DNA of 64,000 nucleotides from JBHELB01 sp041859045 (GTDB lineage Bacteria; Hydrogenedentota; Hydrogenedentia; Hydrogenedentales; SLHB01): NCBI GenBank assembly GCA_041859045.1, contig JBHELB010000057.1, positions 186,001 to 250,000 of the forward strand, given 5' to 3'. The position numbers and the translations under genes are program-made. Positions 20,079-29,346 of this stretch are shown here, piece by piece; position 1 is the first letter of the stretch; the number at the start of each line of letters is the position of its first letter. The notes under the pieces were generated by a model, which saw only the letters and a program-made list of their open reading frames with translations, did not search any database and was not told the DNA's origin.

Positions 20079-21356
20079 ATGGCTTCTCACCGAACGCCGA
20101 GAGATATTCATACGTGTTCCTTCTGTGGCAAACGGCACGATGAGGTGAACAAACTCATCGCGGGTCCGGATGTCAATATCTGCGACGAGTGCGTGCAACT
20201 CTGCGCCGAGATCGTGGCGGAGGACCGTGCCCGAAAAGGCGTGTCGCGCAGCCTGAAAGTGCCGCGTCCGGCGGAGATCCACCAGTTCCTGGACCAGTAC
20301 GTCATCGGCCAGACCCGCGCCAAGCGCATTCTGTCCGTGGCCGTGCACAACCACTACAAGCGCATCGCGGCGGGCGGCGAGATCGACGGTGTCGAACTGC
20401 AGAAGTCGAACGTCCTGCTGATCGGGCCGTCGGGCTGCGGTAAGACGTACCTCGCGCAGACCCTGGCGAAGATGCTCGACGTGCCGTTTGCCGTGGTGGA
20501 CGCGACGACGTTGACGGAAGCCGGTTACGTCGGCGATGACGTTGAAAACGTGATTCTGAAACTGTTGCAGGCGGCCGACTTCGACGCTTCGCGCGCGGAA
20601 ATGGGGATTGTGTACATCGACGAGATTGACAAGATCGCCCGCAAGAGCGACAGTCCGTCGATCACGCGCGACGTGTCCGGCGAGGGCGTGCAACAGGCGT
20701 TGTTGAAGATCCTTGAGGGCACGGTTGCCGCGGTTCCGCCGCAGGGCGGCCGCAAGCACCCGCAGCAGGAGTGCATCCAGGTCAACACGACGAACATTCT
20801 ATTTATCTGCGGCGGCGCGTTTAATAGTCTCGACCGCATCATTGAGCGGCGCACGCGCAAGACCGTGATTGGGTTCAACTCCGAGATTCAGTCGAAGAAA
20901 GATCGCAAGATCGGCGAACTGCTCGAATTGGTCACCCCGGAAGACCTCGTGAAGTTTGGGATGATTCCGGAATTCACGGGGCGTGTGCCGGTCGTGGCGA
21001 CGTTGCACGAACTGCGCCGCGACGACATGATCCGCGTGCTGGTGGAACCCAAGAACTCGCTCGTGAAACAGTACCAAAAGTTGTTCGAGCTTGAGGGCGT
21101 GAAACTGCATTTTCAGGATGAGACCATCGAGGCGGTGGCGGACCTCGCGTGTGAGAAAGACACCGGTGCGCGCGGTTTGCGCAGCATTCTCGAGGAGGTC
21201 ATGCTCGACGTGATGTACGACATCCCCTCGCGCCGCGACGTGCGCGAGTGCGTGATTACCCCCGGCGTTATCCGCAAGAAGGAAGACCCGCTGCTCGTCT
21301 ACGAGCACGAGGCCACCGAGAAGCCGATCACCAAGGAGCGCTCCGCTTCGGCGTAA
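20079..21356 (+). CDS. clpX: ATP-dependent Clp protease ATP-binding subunit
   Basis: A 425-residue AAA+ unfoldase that delivers substrates to ClpP. The N-terminal zinc-binding domain has C13, C16, C35 and C38. Walker A is GPSGCGKT at 116-123 and Walker B is IVYIDEID at 177-184. The conserved GYVGDDVEN pore-loop region and a sensor-2 GARGLRS segment are present. The start ATG is preceded by GGCAGGAGGC. A bidirectional stem-loop terminator follows at 21378-21413. The length is normal for the family. Confidence 0.97.
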   Translation: MASHRTPRDIHTCSFCGKRHDEVNKLIAGPDVNICDECVQLCAEIVAEDRARKGVSRSLKVPRPAEIHQFLDQYVIGQTRAKRILSVAVHNHYKRIAAGGEIDGVELQKSNVLLIGPSGCGKTYLAQTLAKMLDVPFAVVDATTLTEAGYVGDDVENVILKLLQAADFDASRAEMGIVYIDEIDKIARKSDSPSITRDVSGEGVQQALLKILEGTVAAVPPQGGRKHPQQECIQVNTTNILFICGGAFNSLDRIIERRTRKTVIGFNSEIQSKKDRKIGELLELVTPEDLVKFGMIPEFTGRVPVVATLHELRRDDMIRVLVEPKNSLVKQYQKLFELEGVKLHFQDETIEAVADLACEKDTGARGLRSILEEVMLDVMYDIPSRRDVRECVITPGVIRKKEDPLLVYEHEATEKPITKERSASA

Positions 21357-21377
21357 GAGTTCGGTCTAGCAGATAAG

Positions 21378-21413
21378 AAACGCCCGGCATCCGTAAAGGA
21401 CACCGGGCGTTTT
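21378..21413. terminator. Bidirectional intrinsic terminator between clpX and the DUF1559 gene
   Basis: AAACGCCCGG (21378-21387) pairs with CCGGGCGTTT (21403-21412) around a 15-base loop, with T-rich flanks on both strands. It serves both convergent genes. Confidence 0.85.
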
Positions 21414-21429
21414 ACCTTTTCGTCGTGTT

Positions 21430-22332
21430 CTACGGGTAGAGCAGGTGGCTCAACTCGTGAAACGCGAGTCCGCCCTGATTCACCGGGAAGACGTTGCCGT
21501 CTTCGCCCATGTACCGGAGGAATTCCACATGCCCGTCCATGAACAGCACGTTGCACCCGCCCGGGACATGGTTGAAGTGCGTCGTTTCATCCGCCGAAAT
21601 CTCGTCCCACATTACGGCGATGGCCGACTGTGCCTTGGCCGATGCCGCCGGGTTATTGATGTCCGTGATCATGTAGCGTTCGATGCCCTCACGAAGGCGG
21701 TAGATGACGCTGCCTCCCGCATTGCCCGTTCCCGGAGTGACCTGCCACTCGCGATTCACGACGAGAGAAGCCTCCTCGGGAGTAGTGTTAAGCGCGTCGA
21801 AGAGACCTTCCACGTTCGTATCGAGCGCGGCGATCTTCTCCTCGCCTCGCGTTAAGTCGTCCTCAATCACCCAGCCGAGATAGACATAAGGATGTTCGTA
21901 GACTTCGCACGGCTCCACGATCCCATTGTTCGCAAACGGCTGTGTGATCGCCCCGTCGCCACCCCAAAGCGTCGAAGGCGTCTTCCCCTCGTCCCACAAC
22001 TCCAGCGCCGACCCGCCGGACGGCGCGCTCGGGCAGATCAGCACGTTCCAGTCCGTCAGGTATTCGGGGTACATCGTTTCGGAGGCGAAAATAGTAGCCC
22101 CCGGCGCGACATTTCCGTTGCAGTCGACTGATTTCATCGGCGGGAACTGCTGGCGGTTTTCACCCGCGTACATCTTGAAGGTAATGCCCATCTGTTTCAG
22201 GTTGTTGGCGCAACTGGAGCGGCGGGCCGCCTCGCGTGCGCGCGCCAGCGCGGGCAGCAGAATCGCCGCCAAAATCCCGATAATGGCGATTACGACGAGT
22301 AGTTCAATCAAGGTAAAACCACGTTTCGACAT
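21430..22332 (-). CDS. DUF1559 prepilin-like protein with H-X9-DG C-terminus
   Basis: A 300-residue protein with a class III prepilin signal: MSKRG followed by [18 protein letters not shown], which prepilin peptidase cuts after the glycine. The hydrophobic helix continues to [15 protein letters not shown]. Near the C-terminus [17 protein letters not shown] matches the H-X9-DG motif of this family, common in Planctomycetota, Hydrogenedentota and related phyla. Such proteins occur in large paralogous sets and are thought to form pseudopili or surface proteins; their exact role is unknown. Three or more cysteines may form disulfides outside the cell. Convergent with clpX. Confidence 0.9.
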   Translation of the reverse strand: MSKRGFTLIELLVVIAIIGILAAILLPALARAREAARRSSCANNLKQMGITFKMYAGENRQQFPPMKSVDCNGNVAPGATIFASETMYPEYLTDWNVLICPSAPSGGSALELWDEGKTPSTLWGGDGAITQPFANNGIVEPCEVYEHPYVYLGWVIEDDLTRGEEKIAALDTNVEGLFDALNTTPEEASLVVNREWQVTPGTGNAGGSVIYRLREGIERYMITDINNPAASAKAQSAIAVMWDEISADETTHFNHVPGGCNVLFMDGHVEFLRYMGEDGNVFPVNQGGLAFHELSHLLYP

Positions 22333-22424
22333 GGTATGACTCCTCCGTATGCACGGATCGCGTGCAAATAAGTGATGTTTCCCTCCGCAATTGCAGAGAG
22401 AGGGCTATGGAATGTGTCGGAGAG

Positions 22425-22697
22425 TCAGATACGCGGCGGGCCGCGAAGCGAGAAGGGCTGCCGAAGTGGGCGGCAGTACGGAAAAGAAGGGGACACCGGC
22501 ATCGGAGCGAGCCGCGCGGCGATAAAGACCGCTACGACGCTCGCACCCGCGACGGCCACGCTGGTCAGGAGTTGGCACAGCGAGCAGGCCTCGCCCCGCC
22601 CGTGGCCGGGGTGATGCGGCAAGACCTGATGCGCCATCGCCGCCGCGTAAAAACACAGCAGCGCCAACGCCGCCCATTTCATCCATCGCGGAAACAT
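22425..22697 (-). CDS. Small His/Cys-rich membrane protein, unknown
   Basis: A 90-residue frame with a hydrophobic segment at about 6-22, then LPHHPGHGRGEACSLCQ, a second hydrophobic segment at about 43-63, and a basic tail. The cluster of histidines followed by CxxC suggests a metal-binding loop between two membrane helices. No clear ribosome site precedes the ATG at 22697; a second ATG six codons in is possible. I do not recognise a family. The protein-like composition and membrane pattern favour a real gene, but it could be spurious. Confidence 0.45.
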   Translation of the reverse strand: MFPRWMKWAALALLCFYAAAMAHQVLPHHPGHGRGEACSLCQLLTSVAVAGASVVAVFIAARLAPMPVSPSFPYCRPLRQPFSLRGPPRI

Positions 22698-22739
22698 GAA
22701 ATGGTTATAGAACGACCGGCTGACGATGTCAACCGGCCG

Positions 22740-23783
22740 CTAGCAGAACTCCGGGTAGGCGGATTTCACCTTTGAGATGACGCGCATGACCTCGACGGCT
22801 TCCTCGATGCGGATCGGGAAGGGCTTTCCTTTTCGCAAGGTGTTGTAGACCGCGTCCCAGATATCGCCGGTTTCTTTCGGGGAGATTGGGAAGGTCTTCT
22901 CAGTCCAAGGGAGCGTTTCCGGCGTGCCGAATCCGTCGATGACCGCGGTCACCGGTTTGCGCGACGCGAGTTTCACGGCGGGGTCGAGGTGCTTCAGCGT
23001 AATTGACACATCGTCACAGGTGAGCGTGCCGCGCGTGCCTGCAATGTAGTAGACGGGCAGCGGCAGGGCCATTGCGCCGCTAATGGTGATGTCCACGACG
23101 CATCCGGAAGCGCCCGTCAGCACGATCTTCAGGTGATCTTCCGCATCGCCCGCCGCCGCTGCGCGACGTAACCAGCCGTGAATGCTTGCCAGGGGCTTCT
23201 TCGGCGCACCAAGAAACTGCAACGCGTGGTCGACGATGTGCGGTCCCCAGTTCAACAGTTGGCCTCCGCCGAGTTTCTTAAGGGTCTGCCAGTCGTTGCG
23301 GCGCGAGAAGCTCGTGCGCGCGAGTCGAATGTCGAAGACCTGGCCGAGCAGTCCCTCGGCAACGATCTCGCGAATATGCTGGAATCCAGGTTCAAAGCGG
23401 CGATTGTGCCGGATGAGCAGTTTGCCTTTCGCCTTGGCGGCGGCGTGTTCAAGGCGCTTTGCGCCTGCGTAGTCGAGCGAGATCGGCTTCTCGAGCGACA
23501 CATGCTTTCCCGATTTCAGCGCCGCGATAGCGTGGTCTACATGGTCCATCGAGCGCGTCGCCACCGCGATGAGTTCCACGGCATCATCCGCGAGCAGATC
23601 TTCAATGCGTGCGTATGTATGACTCTCGGGAAACCGATCGGCGAAGCGTTCACGGTGTGGAGCGTACGGATCGCAGCCCGCCACAATCTGAAATTGTGCC
23701 TTGTGCGTCACTAACTCGCCGCAATGCATGCCCCATCCCGCGCGGCCCAACCCCAGAATCCCCACTCGTACCGGCGTATCCAT
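22740..23783 (-). CDS. Gfo/Idh/MocA family NAD(P)-dependent oxidoreductase
   Basis: A 347-residue protein with an N-terminal Rossmann fold (GILGLGRAG at residues 8-16) and the family's EKP motif at 98-100. The C-terminal alpha/beta domain has the GGGQLLNWGPHIVDH segment, which holds the usual catalytic histidine. Family members oxidise or isomerise sugars and inositols. The start is the ATG at 23783, five codons inside the longer frame, because AAGGA lies just upstream and MDTPVRVGI fits the family. It is followed upstream on the same strand by a TIM-barrel isomerase (23815-24573), a common pairing for sugar or inositol breakdown. The exact substrate is unknown. Confidence 0.88.
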   Translation of the reverse strand: MDTPVRVGILGLGRAGWGMHCGELVTHKAQFQIVAGCDPYAPHRERFADRFPESHTYARIEDLLADDAVELIAVATRSMDHVDHAIAALKSGKHVSLEKPISLDYAGAKRLEHAAAKAKGKLLIRHNRRFEPGFQHIREIVAEGLLGQVFDIRLARTSFSRRNDWQTLKKLGGGQLLNWGPHIVDHALQFLGAPKKPLASIHGWLRRAAAAGDAEDHLKIVLTGASGCVVDITISGAMALPLPVYYIAGTRGTLTCDDVSITLKHLDPAVKLASRKPVTAVIDGFGTPETLPWTEKTFPISPKETGDIWDAVYNTLRKGKPFPIRIEEAVEVMRVISKVKSAYPEFC

Positions 23784-23814
23784 CGAGAGTCCTTTCAATG
23801 ATGCGTTGCTGACG

Positions 23815-24573
23815 TTACCTCGTTCCGAAACCGCCCACGCGAAGATACTCCATGCTCTGCGCGAGATCCTCGAACGGATCGCGAAGGTGCGTGTCCTGCT
23901 CGACGAAAACCCAGCCGTCGTAGCCCACCGCGACGAGCGCTTTCATCACCGCGATGTTATCGAGGCCGATGTTTCCCTCGCCCAGAGGACAGAAGTGGCC
24001 CCATTGCGGCCATTGCTCCGGGCCTTTCGTGGGATCGGTGACAAGCCAATCCTTGAGATGGACGGCGGCGATCCGTGATGCATAGCGGCGCACCGCATCC
24101 ACGGGATCTCCGCCTGCCGCGGCGTAGTGCGCGGTGTCGAGCAGAAGGTTCACTTGCGGGCAGGCCGCGAGGAACTCGTCAATTTCCTCAGGCTTTTCGG
24201 TGGGCTGCCCTAGATGGTTATGCAGCGCCGCCTTGATCCCCCAACGGGCGCACGCGTCGCCCAGCGACTGCGCGTGCCGGATGTAGACGTCGAGCGGCAC
24301 GTCACGAGGTTCGCCCGGAACCCAGACGTATTCCTTGCCCAGCCCTGCCGTCCAGCGGAGGCTGCTCTCCGGATTGGGCCCGAGGCAGGTCGCGAAATCG
24401 CACCCCAGTCGTCGGTAGTACGCCGCGCGGATGAGTGCGTCGTCGGGACTGACCGCGTAGACGCGCTCGATTCCTTGATAGCCGATTGATTTGAGGCGGG
24501 TGAGGCGCTCCTCGATATCGTGGGACGCGCCAAACCACACATTCATTCCAAAGTCCGCAACGCCGTATTTCAT
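23815..24573 (-). CDS. Sugar phosphate isomerase/epimerase family (TIM barrel)
   Basis: A 252-residue xylose-isomerase-like TIM barrel. Metal-ligand motifs visible are LHNHLGQPTE, LLLDTAHYAAAGGDP, VHLKDW and FVEQD. This set matches inosose dehydratase and hydroxypyruvate isomerase-like enzymes that bind a divalent metal. I start it at the ATG at 24573, which follows AAGGGGG; the longer frame to 24621 adds residues without homology. It lies 31 bases from the Gfo/Idh/MocA gene and is likely co-transcribed with it. Substrate specificity cannot be read from sequence. Confidence 0.85.
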   Translation of the reverse strand: MKYGVADFGMNVWFGASHDIEERLTRLKSIGYQGIERVYAVSPDDALIRAAYYRRLGCDFATCLGPNPESSLRWTAGLGKEYVWVPGEPRDVPLDVYIRHAQSLGDACARWGIKAALHNHLGQPTEKPEEIDEFLAACPQVNLLLDTAHYAAAGGDPVDAVRRYASRIAAVHLKDWLVTDPTKGPEQWPQWGHFCPLGEGNIGLDNIAVMKALVAVGYDGWVFVEQDTHLRDPFEDLAQSMEYLRVGGFGTR

Positions 24574-24723
24574 TCTGCCCCCTTGAGAAATTGCCGCCCG
24601 ATTCGCGACGGCGTCGATCATGGCTACTATGCCGTGGGCCTCAATCCCTGTGGCGCAAGGATAGCGGGTTTGGGGAGGTGAAATTCAATAACCAGGATAG
24701 GATGCCGCAACAGACGATGTCGG

Positions 24724-25713
24724 TTAGCCGTGCTGGCCCATCAACTGCACAAAGGCGCGGAAAAACTCCGGATCGAGTTCGTCCAGCATCTCGTCGTGCA
24801 TCAGTTTAAGGCCGGGGAAACTGTCCATTGCCGTTTTGTAAGAGCGCCGTGTCGTGAGCGCGTCGAAGATATCGGCGATGGTACAGATCCGTACCCAGGG
24901 GTGGATGGCGTCGCCTTTGAGCCCATCGGGGTACCCTGTGCCGGTCAGTTTTTCATGGTGATGGCGCATGACGTCCAGCACCCCTTCATGCGTGACGCCT
25001 TGCTCCACGAGCAGATCGTATCCGTACAGGGGGTGCTTCCGCATTTCCGCCCACTGTTCCGGGGTTAGTTTGCTTCGGCTGTTGACGATGGCCGGATCGA
25101 TCAGGCTTTTGCCGATATCGTGCAGTAATGCGCCCTGACCGTAGATGGTGATGTCTTGTTGCGAGTAGCCCAGCCGCTGGGCCAACGCGCTGGAAAATAC
25201 CATAACGTTCACGCTGTGCGTGTAGGTGTAGTAATCGAACGACATGACCGAAAGCAGATGGTGAAACGCCCTGCTCTCTCGAAACATCATGGTTACCGTG
25301 CCGTCCACGAGGCTGCTCGAACGTTCCAAGATGTTTTTGGCGCGCGGCTCGGCGAAGATGTCCTTTACTAGGGTCTTTGCCGAGGTGTACACGATCTCGG
25401 AGAGCGCATTGGGCGGAAGCGAAGAGTCGCTGACGATTCGCGAGAGATTGCGCTCCACATACAAGTTATATGCGTGCGCCTGCTCGCTGGGAATGTAAAG
25501 ATGGCGTACGCCCATCTCGGTGATTCGGTCAATGTCTTCTTGAGTGAAACGGATATTCGCGCAGCGATAGAGAACCAGTTTTCTTTCGGGCGACGCTACA
25601 TACAGCTCGAACTCCGCAACGGTATCCGCAGGTAGCGAGACAAGGCTGACGCTGAAGAAGCCTTCGAACTGGGCGGGGGTATCTGTGGCTTCTTTGGGAA
25701 ATTGTGTGCTCAT
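24724..25713 (-). CDS. HD-GYP domain cyclic-di-GMP phosphodiesterase
   Basis: A 329-residue protein. Residues 1-130 form an N-terminal domain of unknown type without a receiver signature. The HD-GYP domain follows: HD at 198-199 in LLHDIGK, HP at 227-228, HHHEKLTGTGYP at 251-262 (GYP at 260-262), and the IADIFDALTT block. The E in HHxE and the remaining metal ligands are present, so it should hydrolyse cyclic di-GMP. No membrane segment is seen, so it is cytosolic. Upstream is a 586-base gap with no gene. A link to motility or surface behaviour is plausible but not shown here. Confidence 0.9.
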   Translation of the reverse strand: MSTQFPKEATDTPAQFEGFFSVSLVSLPADTVAEFELYVASPERKLVLYRCANIRFTQEDIDRITEMGVRHLYIPSEQAHAYNLYVERNLSRIVSDSSLPPNALSEIVYTSAKTLVKDIFAEPRAKNILERSSSLVDGTVTMMFRESRAFHHLLSVMSFDYYTYTHSVNVMVFSSALAQRLGYSQQDITIYGQGALLHDIGKSLIDPAIVNSRSKLTPEQWAEMRKHPLYGYDLLVEQGVTHEGVLDVMRHHHEKLTGTGYPDGLKGDAIHPWVRICTIADIFDALTTRRSYKTAMDSFPGLKLMHDEMLDELDPEFFRAFVQLMGQHG

Positions 25714-26299
25714 TCCTAATGTCTCTTGATACTGATACTATATAGCTTATAAACATACAGGTGTTGAGTCATCGTAAATCCAAGGTGCGGCCCCGGCTTG
25801 CGCCCCAAGGGCTCGCGCATGAATCCCCTGCCCCCAAGCATCCATTCTGACGCAACGTCACCCATTCGCTCTGTATAGTGCCAGATCTAGTCAAAAACCG
25901 CAAGAAAAATTACGTTTTTTGACTTCTTACCGCTCCAGGGTAACACAAGGCGGTCATGTTTCTGCGCTTATTCAGATGTTTCCCGTGATGCGAGTAAGGG
26001 GGCGTCCTAGGGTGATTTTGGGGAAGGAAGGATTTTGGAGGGCCTGTGTGGTAGATTTGTCTAGAACGATTTATTTTTCGATGTGATGGAAAAGTTATAA
26101 GTCATTACATTGCGGTGATTCTAGAATAATCCATTCCTCTGGCGGCGGAGAAACGTTCTGGATGTTCGATTGGGAAAGTGAAAACTAGGTGTAAGGGCTT
26201 TCCTGATGGGGCGACGCGTGGATAAAATGCACGTGTGACTGAACTTTGTTAAGATACGCGCGTCGGCGGACTGGGGGCGTTCGTTTGGGGAGATACTGC
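25714..26299. other. 586-base divergent gap without a gene
   Basis: The gap separates the HD-GYP gene (minus) from an unknown gene (plus). It is more AT-rich than its surroundings. A perfect nine-base inverted repeat, AGTCAAAAA (25889-25897) and TTTTTGACT (25916-25924), could be a regulatory hairpin. AT-rich stretches such as TATAAG at about 25750 on the minus strand may hold a promoter. No coding sequence or RNA gene is recognised. Confidence 0.5.
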
Positions 26300-27814
26300 A
26301 TGCCTGGCAAGTTTGTGCATCCACGTACAAGAAGATTGCTCTTCACCGTCGTTGTGTTTGTTCTGTTTCTTGGCGGTTTATTTACATACGTGATATATCG
26401 CCAGAAAACGGTCCCCGTATCCCCGCCGTCGGTTGCCGTTGCTTCTCAGCCGCGCCAGGAAGCCGCGACGCCAACGGAATCCGCCGAGTCCTCGGAGGAG
26501 ACGCAACGGACTTCTTCCCCCGCCGCCGACGCGTTGGACAACCTGAGCGCTCGTCTTGAACGCGTGTTGCCGACTCGCTATGGCCACTCCTTGGTGTTGG
26601 AACGTTATCTCTATTCTCCTGATGAACTCTTAGATAAGGTCACTATAGGCGTGTTGCGCGAAATGAGTGCAAGCGAAAAGAACCCTGCGCTGGCGGTACT
26701 CAATCCCGACCGTTACTCGCCGGAGGAGATAGTGCACAATTTCGAGCACTACATTCTTACGACGCCGGACAGTGTGGAGCTTACCCGCGACCTGATGGCG
26801 ATGAAGCCGGAGATTGCTTTCGCAGGCCTTGGTTATTTCCCGACCAACGCCACTATGTTTTTGTGCGCGGTAGGCATTGCCAAAGCGCGCGCGGGCGAGG
26901 TCGACGAGGGATACCGCCATCTGGTCGCGGCGCTCAAACTGCGCGATGCCGGCGAGACGCCCGCTCTGAGCGAGGCGCTTATGCGCAGGGGAATTTATCC
27001 TTCGAATAACGCTCAATTCTCGTTGGACTGCGCGCTGTGGAGCATGCTGGATGCGGGATTGCCTACGAAGGAGCAACAGGCGGCTATTCAGGAAATACTT
27101 AACCACCGGCTTTCCCCGGAGCCGCTGCTAGCACTCTACCGACAGCATGCTGCTTGGCTGGAGCAGGAGCCGTTGGAGCGTTTCGGCGAGCGTTGGCGGA
27201 AGCAGACCGAGCCGGAACTACTGCCTGTTCAGGCGATGGAGAATTTGGGCATTGTCGCCAAGCGCGGATACGCTGAAGTGCTCCGTGAGGCGAGTCTCTT
27301 CTCCGTGACGGCTGAGGCGCATGCGGTGGCGCCCGGGTGGATGGACCGATTGCGTACCCGGAACGAGACGGTGCGCGGACTTCGGATCATGGTGTGGGGG
27401 GCGGACAAGGTGGAGAGCGTGGACAGCGAGTTTGAGGGGGCAGTGTACTCGCGCGCGGAGAACATCACCATCAGATTGCTGAGAGCGTTACGCGCCGAGC
27501 TGCTTGGGCGGATCCAATGGGCGGCGGCGGCGCATCTCTTTCCGGCTGCACTGGAACTCAAACGTTGGAAGGCGGCTCACGGCGATTACCCACAGGATTG
27601 GGGGGAAGTGTTTGGCGCGAATCCTCCGCGAATGACCGATGTCGACAATCCGATAGTGGGACAATTCCGCTACGAACGGGTGGAAGACGGGTTCCGCATA
27701 TCCGCTGTGGCCGACTTCCTCCACCCGTATCATCTGGACGGCGCCCACTGGGGTTTCGGAAAACCTGCTAACACGACGCGCCCGAACGACATCTACTGGA
27801 TCGCCCGCAAGTAG
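26300..27814 (+). CDS. Membrane-anchored protein of unknown function
   Basis: A 504-residue protein with one transmembrane segment at about residues 13-31, a Ser/Glu/Thr/Pro-rich linker (about 40-75), and a large, mostly helical domain to the end. I do not recognise a family. The last 100 residues contain an ALELKRWKAAHGDYPQDWGE block, similar to C-terminal parts of large uncharacterised proteins from planctomycete-like bacteria that look like prepilin-type sequences. The start is the ATG at 26300, preceded by GGGGAG; an open frame to 26246 is not used. Topology suggests a periplasmic domain held by the N-terminal helix. Confidence 0.7.
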   Translation: MPGKFVHPRTRRLLFTVVVFVLFLGGLFTYVIYRQKTVPVSPPSVAVASQPRQEAATPTESAESSEETQRTSSPAADALDNLSARLERVLPTRYGHSLVLERYLYSPDELLDKVTIGVLREMSASEKNPALAVLNPDRYSPEEIVHNFEHYILTTPDSVELTRDLMAMKPEIAFAGLGYFPTNATMFLCAVGIAKARAGEVDEGYRHLVAALKLRDAGETPALSEALMRRGIYPSNNAQFSLDCALWSMLDAGLPTKEQQAAIQEILNHRLSPEPLLALYRQHAAWLEQEPLERFGERWRKQTEPELLPVQAMENLGIVAKRGYAEVLREASLFSVTAEAHAVAPGWMDRLRTRNETVRGLRIMVWGADKVESVDSEFEGAVYSRAENITIRLLRALRAELLGRIQWAAAAHLFPAALELKRWKAAHGDYPQDWGEVFGANPPRMTDVDNPIVGQFRYERVEDGFRISAVADFLHPYHLDGAHWGFGKPANTTRPNDIYWIARK

Positions 27815-27981
27815 GGGGCTAAACACCCGTGGGCCTGCGCAAGGCGATGGCGAACAACAAGAAGAGGAAAGCGTCGCCTTTTTGACCCCTTTGAGCGGGC
27901 AATGGTATAGTGAGGGACCAATTTTTTTGGCCCAGCGGCGGCGTTTGCGGCTGCGCGGGAACCACCTCCTGGAAGCGTCCG

Positions 27982-29328
27982 GTGAACAAGAAAGTCTTTA
28001 TCCAAACCTTCGGTTGTCAGATGAACGAGCACGACAGCCAGCGGCTCATGGAACTGCTCGCCCGCGAGGGCTATGAGGCCGTTGGCACGCCCGAGGCCGC
28101 CGGCCTTGTTCTGCTCAATACGTGTTCCGTTCGCCACAACCCCGAGAACAAGGTCTATAGCGTCCTGGGCCGGTTACGCCAACTCAAGCAACGCACTCCC
28201 GGATTGGTGATCGGCGTGGGCGGGTGCGTGGCGCAACAAGAAGGCGAAGCCATCCTGCGCCGCGAGAAAGCCGTCGATTTTGTATTCGGTCCAGACAACC
28301 TATTCCACGTGCCGGAGATGTTGGGTGAGGTGCGGGCCGGGCGGCGCGTGCTCATGACCGACTGGCAAGAGCGCCCCGAAGACCACGTCGTGAATTTCAT
28401 TCCCGAGGAGTACGTGGAGGCGGGGCACGTCGAGGGCTGCAAGGCCTATATTGCGATCACGAAGGGGTGCGATAACCACTGCACCTTCTGCATCGTGCCC
28501 AAGACACGCGGTCGCGAGGTAAGCCGGTCGCTGGAGAACATCCTACGTGAGGCGCGCGACTTGGTGTCACGAGGCGCGAAGGAGCTGTGGTTGCTGGGGC
28601 AGAACGTGAATTCGTACCACGCGGGCGAGGCAAGATTCCATGACTTGCTCGATGCCGTGTCGCAGGTCGAAGGGCTGTTGCGGGTGCGATTCACCTCACC
28701 GCATCCCAAGGATTGGAACAATGCGCTGTCGGACCTCATGGCCGCGCGTCCGACGATCTGTCCGCAGTTACACCTGCCTTTCCAGGCAGGCGGCGATCGC
28801 ATTCTGAAACTCATGGGCCGTCGCCATCGCATTGACGAATACCTGGAGAAGATTCACTACCTCAAACAGGCCGTTCCCGGCGTCGAGATATCCACCGACC
28901 TCATCGTCGGTTTTCCCTCCGAGACCGACGAGGATTTCGAGGGCACCTTGCGCGTGCTGGAGGAAGTTAGATTCGGCCAAATTTTCGCCTTCATGTACTC
29001 GCCGCGCCCCGGCACCGCCGCCGCGCGTATGGAAGACAGTGTGCCGCAGGCGGTGAAGGAAGAGCGGTTACAGCGCGTACTCGCGTTGCAGGAGCGGATC
29101 GACGCCGCGCAGTTGGCCGCCTATGTGGGAACCATGCAGGAAGTGCTGATTGACGGCGCGCATACGCGCGTTCGTGGGGCGATGAATGGCCGCACGCCCG
29201 GATTCAGGCCCGTGACGGTGCAGCACGCGGGGCTCGAGATCGGCGACTGCGTGCCGGTGCGCATTCTTAGCGCGCGGAACCATTGGTTGGAAGGCGAAGT
29301 CGCGGAACGGACCGCGCTTGCACACTGA
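27982..29328 (+). CDS. miaB: tRNA-2-methylthio-N6-dimethylallyladenosine synthase
   Basis: A 448-residue radical SAM methylthiotransferase that adds a methylthio group to modified A37 in tRNAs reading UNN codons. The N-terminal UPF0004 domain has cysteines C12, C48 and C82 for the auxiliary 4Fe-4S cluster. The radical SAM motif is C163-x3-C167-x2-C170 in CDNHCTFCIVPKTRG, a signature close to MiaB. The C-terminal TRAM domain is present. The likely start is the GTG at 27982 (VNKKVFIQTFGCQMN); a longer frame to 27910 lacks homology. It begins an apparent operon with pepA, mtaB and larE. Confidence 0.93.
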   Translation: MNKKVFIQTFGCQMNEHDSQRLMELLAREGYEAVGTPEAAGLVLLNTCSVRHNPENKVYSVLGRLRQLKQRTPGLVIGVGGCVAQQEGEAILRREKAVDFVFGPDNLFHVPEMLGEVRAGRRVLMTDWQERPEDHVVNFIPEEYVEAGHVEGCKAYIAITKGCDNHCTFCIVPKTRGREVSRSLENILREARDLVSRGAKELWLLGQNVNSYHAGEARFHDLLDAVSQVEGLLRVRFTSPHPKDWNNALSDLMAARPTICPQLHLPFQAGGDRILKLMGRRHRIDEYLEKIHYLKQAVPGVEISTDLIVGFPSETDEDFEGTLRVLEEVRFGQIFAFMYSPRPGTAAARMEDSVPQAVKEERLQRVLALQERIDAAQLAAYVGTMQEVLIDGAHTRVRGAMNGRTPGFRPVTVQHAGLEIGDCVPVRILSARNHWLEGEVAERTALAH

Positions 29329-29346
29329 GAGAAGGAGCGAAACACT

